From contig JADFDJ010000007.1 in assembly GCA_018262895.1 (NCBI GenBank), positions 1-64,000 of the forward strand: a stretch of 64,000 nt of DNA. The letters run 5' to 3'. Under the pieces are notes generated by a model. It ran no database searches and had not been told where the DNA came from. It was given only the letters and a program-made list of their open reading frames with translations. The DNA is from Methanomassiliicoccus sp. (GTDB lineage Archaea > Thermoplasmatota > Thermoplasmata > Methanomassiliicoccales > Methanomassiliicoccaceae). Made by a program: the position numbers and the translations under genes. Below, in pieces: positions 53,708-63,473 of this stretch. Positions within the stretch are counted from its first letter, which is position 1. Each line of letters begins with the position of its first letter.

Positions 53708-54332
53708 CCTCCACCTCGTAGCTGAGGAGGATGCCGTCGCCCATCCTGTCGGCGCTGGCAAGCCTCAAACGCACGATGCGGTCCTGGGGAAGCCCCTCGC
53801 CGTCCGCAGGCGTAGGGGAACCCCGCCCTCCGACGACCATGCTCCCGACGTAAACACAGTAGCGATCGACCAGGCCCTCCCGGAAGAAGGAGAATATGGT
53901 CTCCCCGCCCCCCTCCACCATGAGCTTCCTGATCCCCCGTTCGTACAGATATTCCAGCGCCCTCACGAGGTCCACTCTCCCCCTTCCTGCGCGGAAAACC
54001 TCACCTCTGGGCCAGGTACGTTGGCAATCCTCAGACGTGACCATAAGCGTGGCCGCCCTCTCATCGAGGACCCGGGCGTCGTCCGGGGTATGGCCCGAGG
54101 AGTCGAGGACCACCCGCAGAGGGTTCTCCTCGAAGGTCAGGCCCTTGATCGTCAGGTGCGGGTCGTCCGCGAGAACGGTCCCCACGCCCACAAGGATGGC
54201 GTCGGAGGTGGAGCGGAGGCGCTTGACCCGTTCCATATCCTCGCGTGAAGAGATGCGCATCTGCTTCCGAGACCTCCCTGCTATCTTGCCATCGGCGGTC
54301 ATGGCGCAGTTAACGGTCACCTCGGGCCTCAT
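53691..54332 (-). CDS. Diaminohydroxyphosphoribosyl-pyrimidine reductase (RIB7/ArfC type)
   Basis: The 213-residue RibD_C reductase has the archaeal RIB7 opening RPEVTVNCAMTADGKIAG, the NADPH-binding TSDAILVGVGTVLADDPHLT, and MVEGGGETIFSFFREGLVDRY. It reduces the ribosylamino-pyrimidine in riboflavin and F420 precursor synthesis and matches the family better than the copy at 3458. The ATG at 54332 was chosen over one at 54371. The stop is TAG and overlaps the Mut7-C start. Confidence 0.9.
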   Translation of the reverse strand: MRPEVTVNCAMTADGKIAGRSRKQMRISSREDMERVKRLRSTSDAILVGVGTVLADDPHLTIKGLTFEENPLRVVLDSSGHTPDDARVLDERAATLMVTSEDCQRTWPRGEVFRAGRGRVDLVRALEYLYERGIRKLMVEGGGETIFSFFREGLVDRYCVYVGSMVVGGRGSPTPADGEGLPQDRIVRLRLASADRMGDGILLSYEVEDAERP

Positions 54333-54408
54333 GAACGAGGGACAGGGGCCGGTGGTGATAATACTTCTCACAGATGCATTATTAGTCCCGAGGTGGAATC
54401 AGAGGACC

Positions 54409-55179
54409 ATGAGCAACATCCGGATAATCGAGATCGAGGAGATGAACATCCGCGGCGCCTACGTCGTCGACGGGTTCCCATCCATAGGACTTGTCGGCTC
54501 CATCGTCGCCAATTATCTGGTCAACTCCCTGGGGCTGAGGCAGATAGGGGTGGTGGATTCGGACACCTTCCCGGCCGTGTCCATGATCAAGAACGGCATC
54601 CCCACCAGCCCTGTGCGGGTGTACGCGGGGGAGATCAACAAGGGAAGGGACCGCTTGGTGGTCTTCGTATCCGAGTTCCAGCCGATACCCCAGGACATCA
54701 AGGAGCTGGGAAAGGTGATCATGGACTGGGTGGAGGACCACAAGTGCCGCATGATCATATCGCCCGAGGGCATAAGCACCAAGCAGAGCAATCCCCCTGC
54801 AGACATGAAGGATGTCATCAGCCACGTCATGGCCGTAGGGTCCACGGTGGAGGCGAGGGAGATGCTCACCACCAATGAGATCCCCATCTTCGAAGCAGGG
54901 GTCATCGTGGGCCTGTCCGGCGTTCTCCTCAACGAGGGTTTCAATCGCCTGTTCGACGTTATCACCATACTATCTGAGGCCAGCACCGAGTTCCCTGACG
55001 CCAGGGCGGCCGCCGCGGTCACCATGGCCATCAACAAGCTCGTCCTGGAGGGCTCCCTGGACATCGAGCCCCTGCTTCAGGAGGCCGAGTCCATCGAGAA
55101 CAGCCTGAAGGAGATGTACGAGCGGGCCGGAAAGGAGGATGAGCTGAGGAAGGTCACGGCCCCGGGGATGTACGGTTAG
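54409..55179 (+). CDS. PAC2 family protein (proteasome assembly chaperone-like)
   Basis: The protein begins IEIEEMNIRGAYVVDGFPSIGLVGSIVANYLVNSLG, the PAC2 hallmark, and continues with SEFQPIPQDIKELGKVIMDWV and GLSGVLLNEGFNRL. In eukaryotes PAC2 proteins help assemble the proteasome; in archaea the role is less certain. ATG 54409 gives 256 residues; the extension upstream overlaps the divergent reductase gene and was dropped. The 3' end overlaps convergent rtcA by 26 bases. Confidence 0.9.
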   Translation: MSNIRIIEIEEMNIRGAYVVDGFPSIGLVGSIVANYLVNSLGLRQIGVVDSDTFPAVSMIKNGIPTSPVRVYAGEINKGRDRLVVFVSEFQPIPQDIKELGKVIMDWVEDHKCRMIISPEGISTKQSNPPADMKDVISHVMAVGSTVEAREMLTTNEIPIFEAGVIVGLSGVLLNEGFNRLFDVITILSEASTEFPDARAAAAVTMAINKLVLEGSLDIEPLLQEAESIENSLKEMYERAGKEDELRKVTAPGMYG

Positions 55180-56188
55180 GCAGCACCACCACCGACACAC
55201 CTTGGGCGACGTCCTTCTGCTCGAACTCCACGGGGAGGAACTGCCTGAGGAGCCACATCTGCGTCGTGAGGTGCGAGGTGACCTCTCGGACTCTGAACAC
55301 CGACGGCCCCTTGGCCAGTGCCATGTACGGAAGTAGCTGATCGGCGGCGTGCGTGTCCAGAGTGCCCGCCCCCTCCATCTCCGTTCTGAGGCCGTTCACC
55401 GCTGCCTCCCCCACCCTTTCCGCGGGGACGCCCTTCTCGCCCAGGCCATCGCCGCCCAGAACGGTGCGGCGGTAGCGGGCGTATAGGGCGGTACCGGCAC
55501 CGGTGGAGGGCCCGGCGGAGCGGTGCGTTCGCAACCTGAGGTCCGCACCGAGGAAGGCCTTGCGGCAGGTATGCTCCATCCTCTGCGCCACGTGATCGGG
55601 CAGGTTCTGGGAGAAGCATACCCCTCCCACCTCCTCCAACTCTCCACGGTCCTCCAGCCGCAGAGGGCTCAAGGACGGGCAGGGAGCAAGCGAGGCCGTG
55701 ACCCTTCCTCCGCCCTGGGGGTAGAAGCCCCGCCTCTCCAGCTGGAGGTCGGCATCGTACCCCATCCGCGCGAGAAGAGGGAACAGCACCTGGGAGTAGT
55801 AGTCCACGGGAGGGGACATCCTCACGTTGGTCCCGCCGATGATCTCCAGCTCCGTGACGCCCGGTGACATGAGGGATGCCAGCATGCACGCCTGCAGCAC
55901 CAGGGTGACACTGCCCGCCGTTCCCACGTCAAGCCTGTAGGAGCCTCCGATGACCGGCCCCGGCCGGAACCGGATGTGAGTGGACCCGACGTAGGCGTTG
56001 TCCACCTCCGCATCGCACAGAGAGGCCACGCCCATCACCGCGGTGAGGTGCTGGGCCGCCAGCCCAGGCTTACCTCTCCTGGCACGGATATCGCTTATCT
56101 CGACCTCCGTCCCTGTCAGAGCGGACAAGGCCACGGCGCACCTCAGCAGCTGCCCCCCGCCCTCCCCAAATGAACCGTCTATCTTCAT
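55154..56188 (-). CDS. rtcA: RNA 3'-terminal phosphate cyclase
   Basis: RtcA turns a 3'-phosphate end of RNA into a 2',3'-cyclic phosphate. The GEGGGQLLRCAVALSALTGTEVEI start, the insert domain and GAGTALYARY are present, and the adenylylated histidine appears in DTHAADQLLPYMAL near residue 285. The 344-residue length is normal. It could assist tRNA splicing or RNA repair, in line with endA elsewhere in the window. Its 3' end overlaps the PAC2 gene. Confidence 0.93.
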   Translation of the reverse strand: MKIDGSFGEGGGQLLRCAVALSALTGTEVEISDIRARRGKPGLAAQHLTAVMGVASLCDAEVDNAYVGSTHIRFRPGPVIGGSYRLDVGTAGSVTLVLQACMLASLMSPGVTELEIIGGTNVRMSPPVDYYSQVLFPLLARMGYDADLQLERRGFYPQGGGRVTASLAPCPSLSPLRLEDRGELEEVGGVCFSQNLPDHVAQRMEHTCRKAFLGADLRLRTHRSAGPSTGAGTALYARYRRTVLGGDGLGEKGVPAERVGEAAVNGLRTEMEGAGTLDTHAADQLLPYMALAKGPSVFRVREVTSHLTTQMWLLRQFLPVEFEQKDVAQGVSVVVLPNRTSPGP

Positions 56189-56604
56189 GACCAGACCTCG
56201 CCGCCCTCCCCCTCATCCCCTTCCGGCCAATAATAGCATCGTCCAATTGACCGCCGGTCGTAGCAGCGGACCCTCATGACCGTTGCGATCGGACCAGCCC
56301 CGGTGTCCGGTGCTGGGATGCTCCTCTCCATCAACACACCCGGACATCGGTATGGGACGGGACGCTATTCTGAGCTCCTTTTCTCTACAAAACGATGGAA
56401 TCGATAGTGGTTATTCCATTTCGATGCCAACCTAACAACCTATATGTACATACCGGCCCCATTCTTCGAACGGGATGCACTGGGCCTCGATCGGCGGAGG
56501 GCGATGAGGTCTGGGTAGTAGATGAAACCAGATTGAGGTCGACGTCCATACCTAGGCCGATTAAGCGTCCTTTTCCATGATCAGGCCCGCAGGATGGTAG
56601 AGCG
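56189..56604. other. 416-base intergenic region between rtcA and antiporter
   Basis: No gene can be supported here. The first half is GC-rich. A TATA-like element (CCTATATGTACATA) lies at about 56439-56452 and would give a leader of about 130 bases before the antiporter GTG start. The leader contains a weak TCTGG/CCAGA stem. Short open frames in either direction show no coding character. Confidence 0.5.
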
Positions 56605-58380
56605 GTGACCAACAGCTTCATGTTGGAAGTAGGGGTGATAATGCTAGTGGCCTTCACAGGCGCCGCCCTCGCTGGCCGCTTGAAGCAGAGCGTCATTCTA
56701 GGCTACATCGCCGCCGGGATCATCATCGGCCCGTTCATGCACATCGAGATCGGCGGGCTGAGCTACCACGGCCTCATCCATGACACTTCCCTCATCAACG
56801 CCATCTCGCAGCTGGGTATAATCCTCCTGATGTTCTTCGTAGGCCTGAAGTTCTCCATCACCAAGCTGCGCAAGGTCAGGCGTCCGGCCATAATACTCTC
56901 CATATTCAACATCTGTATCAATCTCTTCACCGGGGTGCTGCTGGGGACTGCCCTGGGGTGGCCGTTCATGGACACGCTGTTCCTGGCACTCATAGTGTCC
57001 ATGAGCAGCGCGGGGGTGGCGCTGAAATCCCTCCTGGAGATGGACCGTCTTCGCAACGCCGAGACCGACTTCCTGTTGGGGGTCATGGTGGCGCAGGACT
57101 TCATCTCCTCCATATTCCTCGCGCTCGTGGGCGGCCTGGTGGTGAAGAGCGGCGGGAACGCCACCGTCACGAGCTTCATCATGGGCGCGGTCATCTTCAT
57201 CTGCTTCTTCGTGGTCCTGGCCTTTGTGGTCATCCCCCGGACCATTTCCTACCTGGTCAAGATGAAGAACGATGAGATGTTCGTCCTCTTCGCCCTCGGC
57301 CTCGTATGCCTATCCGCCGCCCTCGCGGAGTTCTTCTCCATACCGGGCATGATCGGAGCGTTCTTCATCGGCATGACCTTCGCGGAGACGAGGATCACCG
57401 ACAGGATGGAGGAGAAGATCGCCCCCTTCCGAGATGCCTTCGTGGCGGTGTTCTTCATGGCATTCGGGATGATGATAGATCCCACCCTGTTCCCAGCGGT
57501 CATCGGCATAGTGGCCTTGGCCGTGGTCCTGGTCATCATCGACGACGTGTTCCTCACCGCCGTGGTGTCCTTCTTCATGGGATACACCCCGAGGCAGTCT
57601 CTGTTCGTGTCCACCTCCATGTGCGCCCGTGGCGATGAATCGATACTCTATGCCAGCATAGCCAGACAGGCAGTCAGCACTACCAAGGGAGCGGAGATAT
57701 ACCCCCTGGCAGGGGCGTTCACCTTCGTGCTGAGCGCCGTCTGCCCCTTCCTCATGCGCCGCGGCTACCGCCTTGCCGATGCTTTGGCCAGAAAGATGCC
57801 CCACTTCATCAAGTACTCGGCAGGGGTAATATCCAGGACGCTGGGCAAGATCATCCTCCCGGGCGACGGTTTCCGCCTCTACAAGGGTTCCCGATCTCTC
57901 CTGGGCGCCGAGCTGTTCTACCTGGCCTCCATGATAGCGCTTATCCTGACCACTGAGCAGGCGCACTACTTCACCTTCGGGCTGACCATTGTTGCCAGCC
58001 TCATTGTTTGGGTCATCCTTCAGAACGTCCTCTCTCCCATAGTGCGTCAGATCAACTACTACAACCTGTGCACGGTCCCAGGCAGCCACATGCTCATAAG
58101 CCGGTACGTGGCCTCCCTGGTGATGGCGACACTGATGACAGCCGCCTGCGTGGCCTTCACCTTCTCCCTGTACTGGCCCACCGTTATGGTGATCCTCGTG
58201 GCGTACCTGATGTGGTTCGTCCTGCTGATGAAGGTGTTCTATGATCAGACCTGCGCCGATTCCCGATATGCCAAGCATCCGCTGATGCCGTACCCGTCCT
58301 ACAGCTACATGCACAGGCCATCAATGGAGGTCAACGACAGTCCGAGGTACAACCACCGCAAACGATGGAAGGAGTTCTGA
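56605..58380 (+). CDS. CPA2-type cation:proton antiporter
   Basis: A KefB-like antiporter of about 591 residues: the ion-exchange core carries LGYIAAGIIIGPFM, GIILLMFFVGLKFS and MVAQDFISSIFLALVGG. The C-terminal third keeps a further block of about four helices (LFYLASMIALILTTEQAHYFTFGL, LVMATLMTAACVAFTFSLYW) in place of the usual RCK/TrkA regulatory domain. It presumably exchanges Na+ or K+ for protons at the membrane. A GTG start at 56605 is used; ATG 56620 is possible. It has a long leader. Confidence 0.87.
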   Translation: MTNSFMLEVGVIMLVAFTGAALAGRLKQSVILGYIAAGIIIGPFMHIEIGGLSYHGLIHDTSLINAISQLGIILLMFFVGLKFSITKLRKVRRPAIILSIFNICINLFTGVLLGTALGWPFMDTLFLALIVSMSSAGVALKSLLEMDRLRNAETDFLLGVMVAQDFISSIFLALVGGLVVKSGGNATVTSFIMGAVIFICFFVVLAFVVIPRTISYLVKMKNDEMFVLFALGLVCLSAALAEFFSIPGMIGAFFIGMTFAETRITDRMEEKIAPFRDAFVAVFFMAFGMMIDPTLFPAVIGIVALAVVLVIIDDVFLTAVVSFFMGYTPRQSLFVSTSMCARGDESILYASIARQAVSTTKGAEIYPLAGAFTFVLSAVCPFLMRRGYRLADALARKMPHFIKYSAGVISRTLGKIILPGDGFRLYKGSRSLLGAELFYLASMIALILTTEQAHYFTFGLTIVASLIVWVILQNVLSPIVRQINYYNLCTVPGSHMLISRYVASLVMATLMTAACVAFTFSLYWPTVMVILVAYLMWFVLLMKVFYDQTCADSRYAKHPLMPYPSYSYMHRPSMEVNDSPRYNHRKRWKEF

Positions 58381-58447
58381 ACCTGCCTGATCCCGCTCGT
58401 TACTCTGACCGCAGTGGACCCCGAGGACGTATCAACGTCACGCAGGT

Positions 58448-58834
58448 TCACATCTGGGGGGTGATGAGGCCCATCGGGTTCCCCTCAGGATCGGAGACCC
58501 AAGCTATGTAGCCGACTCCCTGGATGTGCTGCTTCGGTGCCAGGACCCTGCCTCCTTCGCTCGTAACCCGGTCCAAGTAGTCGTCGACCGACTCCACACG
58601 TATGTAGTTGATGGGCACCTGCTCCTTTGAGGTCCGTTGGTATATTCCGCCGTTAACTCCCGGCTCCAGCAGCATCCCGTTCTCGTCGATCGGGACAGTA
58701 TGGAGCACGGCATAGTCCATGCCTGGGACCTCATTTACCTTCCATCCGAACACCTTGCTGTAGAAACCCTTCAACAGGCCGAGGTCGTTCGCCGGTATCT
58801 CGAAGTGAATGATGGTGTGGTTCATTGCGACCAT
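58448..58834 (-). CDS. VOC/glyoxalase-family protein
   Basis: The 128-residue protein has two beta-alpha-beta-beta-beta units, as in the VOC superfamily: IIHFEIPANDLGLLKGFYSKVFGWKV and the end VGYIAWVSDPEGNPMGLITPQ. The group includes glyoxalases, extradiol dioxygenases and resistance proteins; the substrate cannot be told. It lies between the antiporter gene (other strand) and a divergent gene. ATG 58825 is an alternative start. Confidence 0.85.
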   Translation of the reverse strand: MVAMNHTIIHFEIPANDLGLLKGFYSKVFGWKVNEVPGMDYAVLHTVPIDENGMLLEPGVNGGIYQRTSKEQVPINYIRVESVDDYLDRVTSEGGRVLAPKQHIQGVGYIAWVSDPEGNPMGLITPQM

Positions 58835-58964
58835 GTATGTTTTGGAACGGTCGGTAGATAATATTGTGCGTTATGAGAGCTTATCCCTCAGCGTCAGCTT
58901 CGCATCGTATGACGGAAAACAACGGACCTGGGACTATGTTCCAGATGGATAGTGGAGCGGAGGC

Positions 58965-59564
58965 ATGAAGATCAAGGGGCCTGATGACATTCCCGAGAAC
59001 GCCCTTCAACCCCGGGACCGCGGGGAGTGGCGGATGTGGCTGGAGCAGAACCATGCCCTCTCCAAGGGAGTGTGGCTGGTCTATTATAAGAAGAGCAGCG
59101 GGAAGATCAACCTCTCCTTGGACGAGGCGCTGTTGGAGGCCGTGTCCTTCGGTTGGATCGATGGCCGAATGCATCGTCTGGACGATGAAAGGGTCAAGCT
59201 GTGGTTCACACCCCGAAAGAAGGGCAGCATATGGGCACGCTCCAACAAGCTCCGGGTGGAGCGTGCGATCAAGGACGGCATCATGACGCCAGCGGGAATG
59301 GCCAAGGTGGAGGAAGCTCAAAGGAACGGTTCCTGGAACACTATGGAGGAAGTGGAGGACCTCGTTGTCCCCGACGATCTGGCGCAGGCGCTTGCGGACC
59401 GGCCGCCGGCCCGGGAGAGCTTCGATGCCCTCAGCAGTTCCAGGAGAAAACAGCTGCTGGCCTGGATCAAGTTCGCCAAGAGGCCCCAGACCAGGGCCGA
59501 ACGGATAGATGAGACCGTTCTCCTGTGCCGGGGGGAAAAAGCGTGGAAGGAGCTGGGTAGATGA
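58965..59564 (+). CDS. YdeI/OmpD-associated family protein
   Basis: The 199-residue protein carries the segments typical of the YdeI/OmdA group: EWRMWLEQNHALSKGVWLVYYKKSSGK, ALLEAVSFGWIDG, WFTPRKKGSIWARSNKLRVERAI, and a C-terminal SSRRKQLLAWIKFAKRPQTRAERI. The group is widespread and linked to bacteriocin or stress protection, but biochemical function is unclear. It probably came from or shares ancestry with bacteria, which is inference. Confidence 0.87.
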   Translation: MKIKGPDDIPENALQPRDRGEWRMWLEQNHALSKGVWLVYYKKSSGKINLSLDEALLEAVSFGWIDGRMHRLDDERVKLWFTPRKKGSIWARSNKLRVERAIKDGIMTPAGMAKVEEAQRNGSWNTMEEVEDLVVPDDLAQALADRPPARESFDALSSSRRKQLLAWIKFAKRPQTRAERIDETVLLCRGEKAWKELGR

Positions 59565-59615
59565 CGCTCTCACGGTCATCCCGCAGGCCGTGGGAGTGAT
59601 CTACGACATAAGGTG

Positions 59616-60215
59616 CTAGTTGCGGTCCCTCTCCCGCTCCACCATGCCCATCATTATGATTCCCGCCAGGAGGACGCGGCGATCGAACTGAGGGGGAAGC
59701 CTGGAACAATCCACATCCCACTCATCACCTATGACCTTGAACTGCTGCTTTATTTCCGTCACCGGCTGCCCGTACAGCTCTACCACGACCCTCTCGGTGA
59801 CCAGCCCCCCGAAGGGCAGGTACTTGCGGACCAGGCCCCGCCCCGTCTCCTCGTAGACCCGACCGATCTGCTGACCATAGGGGTCTAACAGGTAGTATTC
59901 GTCAGCCAGCAGTCCGGACATGACGTTCCTGCGGATCTTGCCGACACACACGTTGGCAGCCGTGTCCACAACGGCGAAGGTGCCCCAGGCATCCAGGACC
60001 TGTTCCTGATGGACCCAGAACAGCTCCCGGGTCATGCCCTCATCGGCGTAGATGCGGATGTCCTCCCTCAAGCGCAGCAACTTCTGCTTGGTGAAGCCGA
60101 GGGTCCTGCCCTGACCATCCTCGATCCAGTACTGGTTGGCTATGGCGAGGATCTTCTTGCGGATCTTGTAGTGTGGCGAGGTCCAGATGCTGTCGGTCAA
60201 GGTCGTTCCCGGCAT
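59616..60215 (-). CDS. LURP-one/phospholipid-scramblase-like protein
   Basis: A tubby-C-like barrel is suggested by repeated strands: YWIEDGQGRTLGFTKQKLLRLREDIRIYAD, VVDTAANVCVGKIRRNVMSG, DEYYLLDPYGQQIGRVYEETG and VELYGQPVTEIKQQFKVIGDEWDVD. Such proteins belong to the LURP-one-related/YxjI group; some bind membranes. The helix near the C-terminus (RVLLAGIIMMGMVE) may be a membrane anchor. The stop is TAG. Confidence 0.75.
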   Translation of the reverse strand: MPGTTLTDSIWTSPHYKIRKKILAIANQYWIEDGQGRTLGFTKQKLLRLREDIRIYADEGMTRELFWVHQEQVLDAWGTFAVVDTAANVCVGKIRRNVMSGLLADEYYLLDPYGQQIGRVYEETGRGLVRKYLPFGGLVTERVVVELYGQPVTEIKQQFKVIGDEWDVDCSRLPPQFDRRVLLAGIIMMGMVERERDRN

Positions 60216-60340
60216 AGAGAGGGCACGAGATATATAGAGACACCACGCTGCTTTAGTTACTTTGATATTGATATTATAAGAATCATATTATTTTTCATAG
60301 CTGGGCTCGCCGTAGACCGCCTTTCCTTACAGCATAGATC

Positions 60341-60352
60341 CTACATATGTAG
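60341..60352. promoter_or_regulatory. Perfect 12-base palindrome upstream of the sensor kinase
   Basis: CTACATATGTAG lies 119 bases before the kinase start in the 255-base gap between divergent genes. It is a candidate operator. The gap also contains AT-rich runs (about 60258-60298) and no gene that I can support. Confidence 0.4.
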
Positions 60353-60470
60353 TTGCGAGTGACAGTGCCTGAACGAGAGGTGTTATGCCCCGGCCTCCTC
60401 CCACCACATCAGCATGATGATTATGTAGGTCTGGCACCAATGGTAAGGGGCGGAGGCTAAGGAAGAACAG

Positions 60471-63431
60471 ATGAACGACCCCCTTTACCGCAGCATCAGG
60501 CTATTCAGACCTCTAGCGGATGAGGGCATATGGATAGTGGACGCAAAAGACCGGACGGACCACATAAACGACCGGGGGGCCTCCGTTCTGGGGTTTACGG
60601 CAGAGGAGATGATAGGCCGACCGGCCACCGACTTCCTGTTCCCGGAGGACGTAGACAGTTCAATGAACTGGCTGACGGAACTGAGGCGGGGTAGGGGAGG
60701 CATCTCCGAATGCCGCATGCGGCATCGGAATGGTTCTGAGGTCTGGGTATCGTCCTCGACCATTCCGTTATTCGACGACGCAGGCCAATATGCCGGTGCC
60801 ATGGTGACCTTCCTGGACATCACTGATAGCAAAGGACCTAAGAGGGGGACGTTGAGGGAACGGGCCGATCTATTCTATACGGTGTTTCGCAGCAATCCTT
60901 CGGCGATGTGCATAACTCGTGCTTCCGACTCCCGGCTCATGGATGCGAACGAGAGCTGGCTCAGGCTCTTTGAGTACGAACGCGAGGAGGTCATCGGCCG
61001 CTCCGTCGGGGACCTGAGAATATTTTGTGAAGATCGTTCCGAGATCTGGTGTAACGACATGGAGGGGTCAGGAAAAGGACGGGCACGCGAACGAGAGGTA
61101 CTTGCACACACCAAATATGGGAGACCTTTAACTCTGAGGATCTACACCGAGACCGTGACCGCTGGTGGGACGGAACATATCCTGAACACGGCCGTAGACA
61201 TTACTGAGAACAAGGACAGGGAAGAGAGCTACCGTCACCTCGTAAAGTATGCCCCCACCGCCATCTTTGAGATAGACTTTCGTGGTCCCAGGCTTACGAG
61301 CATCAATGAGGCATTGTCGGTTCTCACGGGCTACTCTCAGGAGGAGCTGCTGAGCATGGACCCCGTCGACCTCCTGGTAGGCTCCGATAAGGAGAGATTC
61401 CGTCGGGAGATCGAGAAGAGGTTGTCTGGTAAGAACGCTGATCCCTCGGTCGAGTACATGATCCGTGCCAAGGATGGAAGGACGATCAATGCTGTTTTCA
61501 GCTTGAAATCGAGACATGAGAACGGGAAGCAGGTAGGCGCATTGGTCGTGGGTCATGACGTCACCGAGCTGAGGAGGACCGAGGATATGCTCCGTCGTCT
61601 GAACGAGCGTTTCGAGATGGCCCAAAGAGCGGCACGGGTAGGGGTGTGGGACTGGGACGTCATTACAGGGAGGGTCGAGTGGTCAAAGGAGATGTACCAT
61701 CTGTTAGGTCTCCACCCGGCTGAGGATGAGGCGAGCTTCGACACCTGGAACTCGGTGCTGCACCCTGATGATGTTGAGATCGCGAACGAAAGGATCCAGC
61801 GGTCGCTGCGGGACCATACCTTCCTCGACAACGAGTACCGGGTTGTCCGCGAGGACGGTGAGGTAGTGTGGGTGAACGCGCTGGGGCAGGGCGTGTACGA
61901 TGGCCAGGGCCAACCTGTCAGGATGACCGGGATATGCGTCGATATCACAGGCCGCAAGACCGTGGAGGAGGCGCTGAAGGAGAGCCAGAGGACGTTCCGT
62001 TCGCTGTTCTCATCCAGCAACGAAGGCATCGCTCTTCATGAGCTTGTCTACGACCAGGAGGGCGTTGCACGGGACTACCGCATAATAGATGTCAATCCCG
62101 CGTTCGAGCGAGCCACCGACATACCCCGGGAGAAGGCCATCGGAGCGCTCGCCAGCGAGCTGTACGGTATGGGCGAGGCCCCCTTTTTAGAAACGTATGC
62201 TCAGGTCGAGAGGACCGGCGAACCGATTTTATTTGATACCCACTTCGAGCCCATGAAGAAGTATTTCCAGGTGTCTGCCTTCAAGCCTAAGAAGGGGCAG
62301 TTCGCCGCCACCTTCGTCGACATCTCGAAGCTGAAGGAGGTGCAGCGCCAGGCGGAGGAGCAGAGAGCCCGCCTTCAGGCGGTCATCGACAACGCTCCTG
62401 AGGCGCTCATCGTCGCCGATGATAAGGGCCGGGTCCTGATGACGAACAAGAGGGCCAATGCGCTCTATCGCCGGCCTGTCCCTTATGGCGAGAGCTTCGA
62501 ATCACACGCCGTCCTACAGCTCTGCTATCCTGATGGCAGGCCGTACCTGCCCCGGGACCTTCCGCTGACCCGCTCCGCCCTGGACGGTGAGACGTACGTA
62601 GACCTGGACATGGACATCGTATGGCCGGAGGGCGAGGTGCGACATCTGCTGGTGAACTCCGCGCCTATCACCGGTGATGATGGCAGGAGAATAGGTGCCG
62701 TGGAGACCATCATGGACATCACCGAGCGTAGAAGGACGGAGCTGGAACTGAAGAGGTCCAACGCCGAGCTCCAGCAGTTCGCCTTCGTCGCATCCCATGA
62801 TATGAAGGAGCCCCTGAGAATGATAACGGCGTACCTGTCATTGCTGGACAAGCAGTTCGGCAGTGGGCTTGAGCCGAAGGCCAAGGAGTACATGATGTAC
62901 GTCAACTCCGGCGCGGAGCGCATGAGACAGCTGGTGAACGATCTTCTGCAGTTCTCCAGCATCGATACGAAGGCCAAGGACTTCTACCCCGTGGACATGA
63001 ACGAGGTCTTGTCGATCGTCAGGGAGAACATGCACTTCTCGATACTGGAGATGAACGCCGAGGTCCACTCCGAACCTCTGCCGACGGTGATAGCGGACAA
63101 GGCCCAGATGATACAGCTGGTGACCAACCTCCTGAGCAACGCCATAAAGTTCCACGGTACAGACCCGCCAAGGGTCTGGATATCGTCCACGGAAGGTTAC
63201 TCTGGATGGACCTTCACGGTTAGGGACAATGGTATAGGGATCGACCCCAAGTACCAGAAGAACCTGTTCAAGATGTTCACCAGGCTTCACTCCCAGGACG
63301 AGTATCCTGGCACTGGCATCGGTCTGGCGATAAGCAAGAAGATCGTGGAACGGCACGGGGGTCAGATCTGGTACGAATCGGACGGTGCCATCGGCTCGAC
63401 GTTCTACTTCACGCTGCCCAGGAACATATGA
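60471..63431 (+). CDS. Sensor histidine kinase with six PAS domains
   Basis: The 986-residue protein has about six consecutive PAS/PAC sensor units (roughly residues 10-125, 130-250, 255-375, 380-500, 505-625 and 630-750). A HisKA dimerisation domain follows, with the phospho-acceptor His776 in FVASHDMKEPLRM, then an ATP-binding domain with NLLSNAIKFH, DNGIGIDPKY and GTGIGLAISKKI. No membrane helix is seen, so it is a cytoplasmic sensor. No receiver or regulator gene lies nearby. ATG 60471 follows AAGGAAG five bases upstream. Confidence 0.93.
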   Translation: MNDPLYRSIRLFRPLADEGIWIVDAKDRTDHINDRGASVLGFTAEEMIGRPATDFLFPEDVDSSMNWLTELRRGRGGISECRMRHRNGSEVWVSSSTIPLFDDAGQYAGAMVTFLDITDSKGPKRGTLRERADLFYTVFRSNPSAMCITRASDSRLMDANESWLRLFEYEREEVIGRSVGDLRIFCEDRSEIWCNDMEGSGKGRAREREVLAHTKYGRPLTLRIYTETVTAGGTEHILNTAVDITENKDREESYRHLVKYAPTAIFEIDFRGPRLTSINEALSVLTGYSQEELLSMDPVDLLVGSDKERFRREIEKRLSGKNADPSVEYMIRAKDGRTINAVFSLKSRHENGKQVGALVVGHDVTELRRTEDMLRRLNERFEMAQRAARVGVWDWDVITGRVEWSKEMYHLLGLHPAEDEASFDTWNSVLHPDDVEIANERIQRSLRDHTFLDNEYRVVREDGEVVWVNALGQGVYDGQGQPVRMTGICVDITGRKTVEEALKESQRTFRSLFSSSNEGIALHELVYDQEGVARDYRIIDVNPAFERATDIPREKAIGALASELYGMGEAPFLETYAQVERTGEPILFDTHFEPMKKYFQVSAFKPKKGQFAATFVDISKLKEVQRQAEEQRARLQAVIDNAPEALIVADDKGRVLMTNKRANALYRRPVPYGESFESHAVLQLCYPDGRPYLPRDLPLTRSALDGETYVDLDMDIVWPEGEVRHLLVNSAPITGDDGRRIGAVETIMDITERRRTELELKRSNAELQQFAFVASHDMKEPLRMITAYLSLLDKQFGSGLEPKAKEYMMYVNSGAERMRQLVNDLLQFSSIDTKAKDFYPVDMNEVLSIVRENMHFSILEMNAEVHSEPLPTVIADKAQMIQLVTNLLSNAIKFHGTDPPRVWISSTEGYSGWTFTVRDNGIGIDPKYQKNLFKMFTRLHSQDEYPGTGIGLAISKKIVERHGGQIWYESDGAIGSTFYFTLPRNI

Positions 63432-63473
63432 TCCAAACTGTCCTTGAACAGTGACTGATCATGGCCTAATGCC

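Noticed and set aside
53896-54408. N-terminal extension of the PAC2 protein
   Set aside because: It is antisense to the RIB7-like gene; the PAC2 signature begins at 54409.
56500-56560. Possible C/D-box small RNA in the antiporter leader
   Set aside because: C-like and D-like motifs are present but too close together and degenerate for a real guide RNA.
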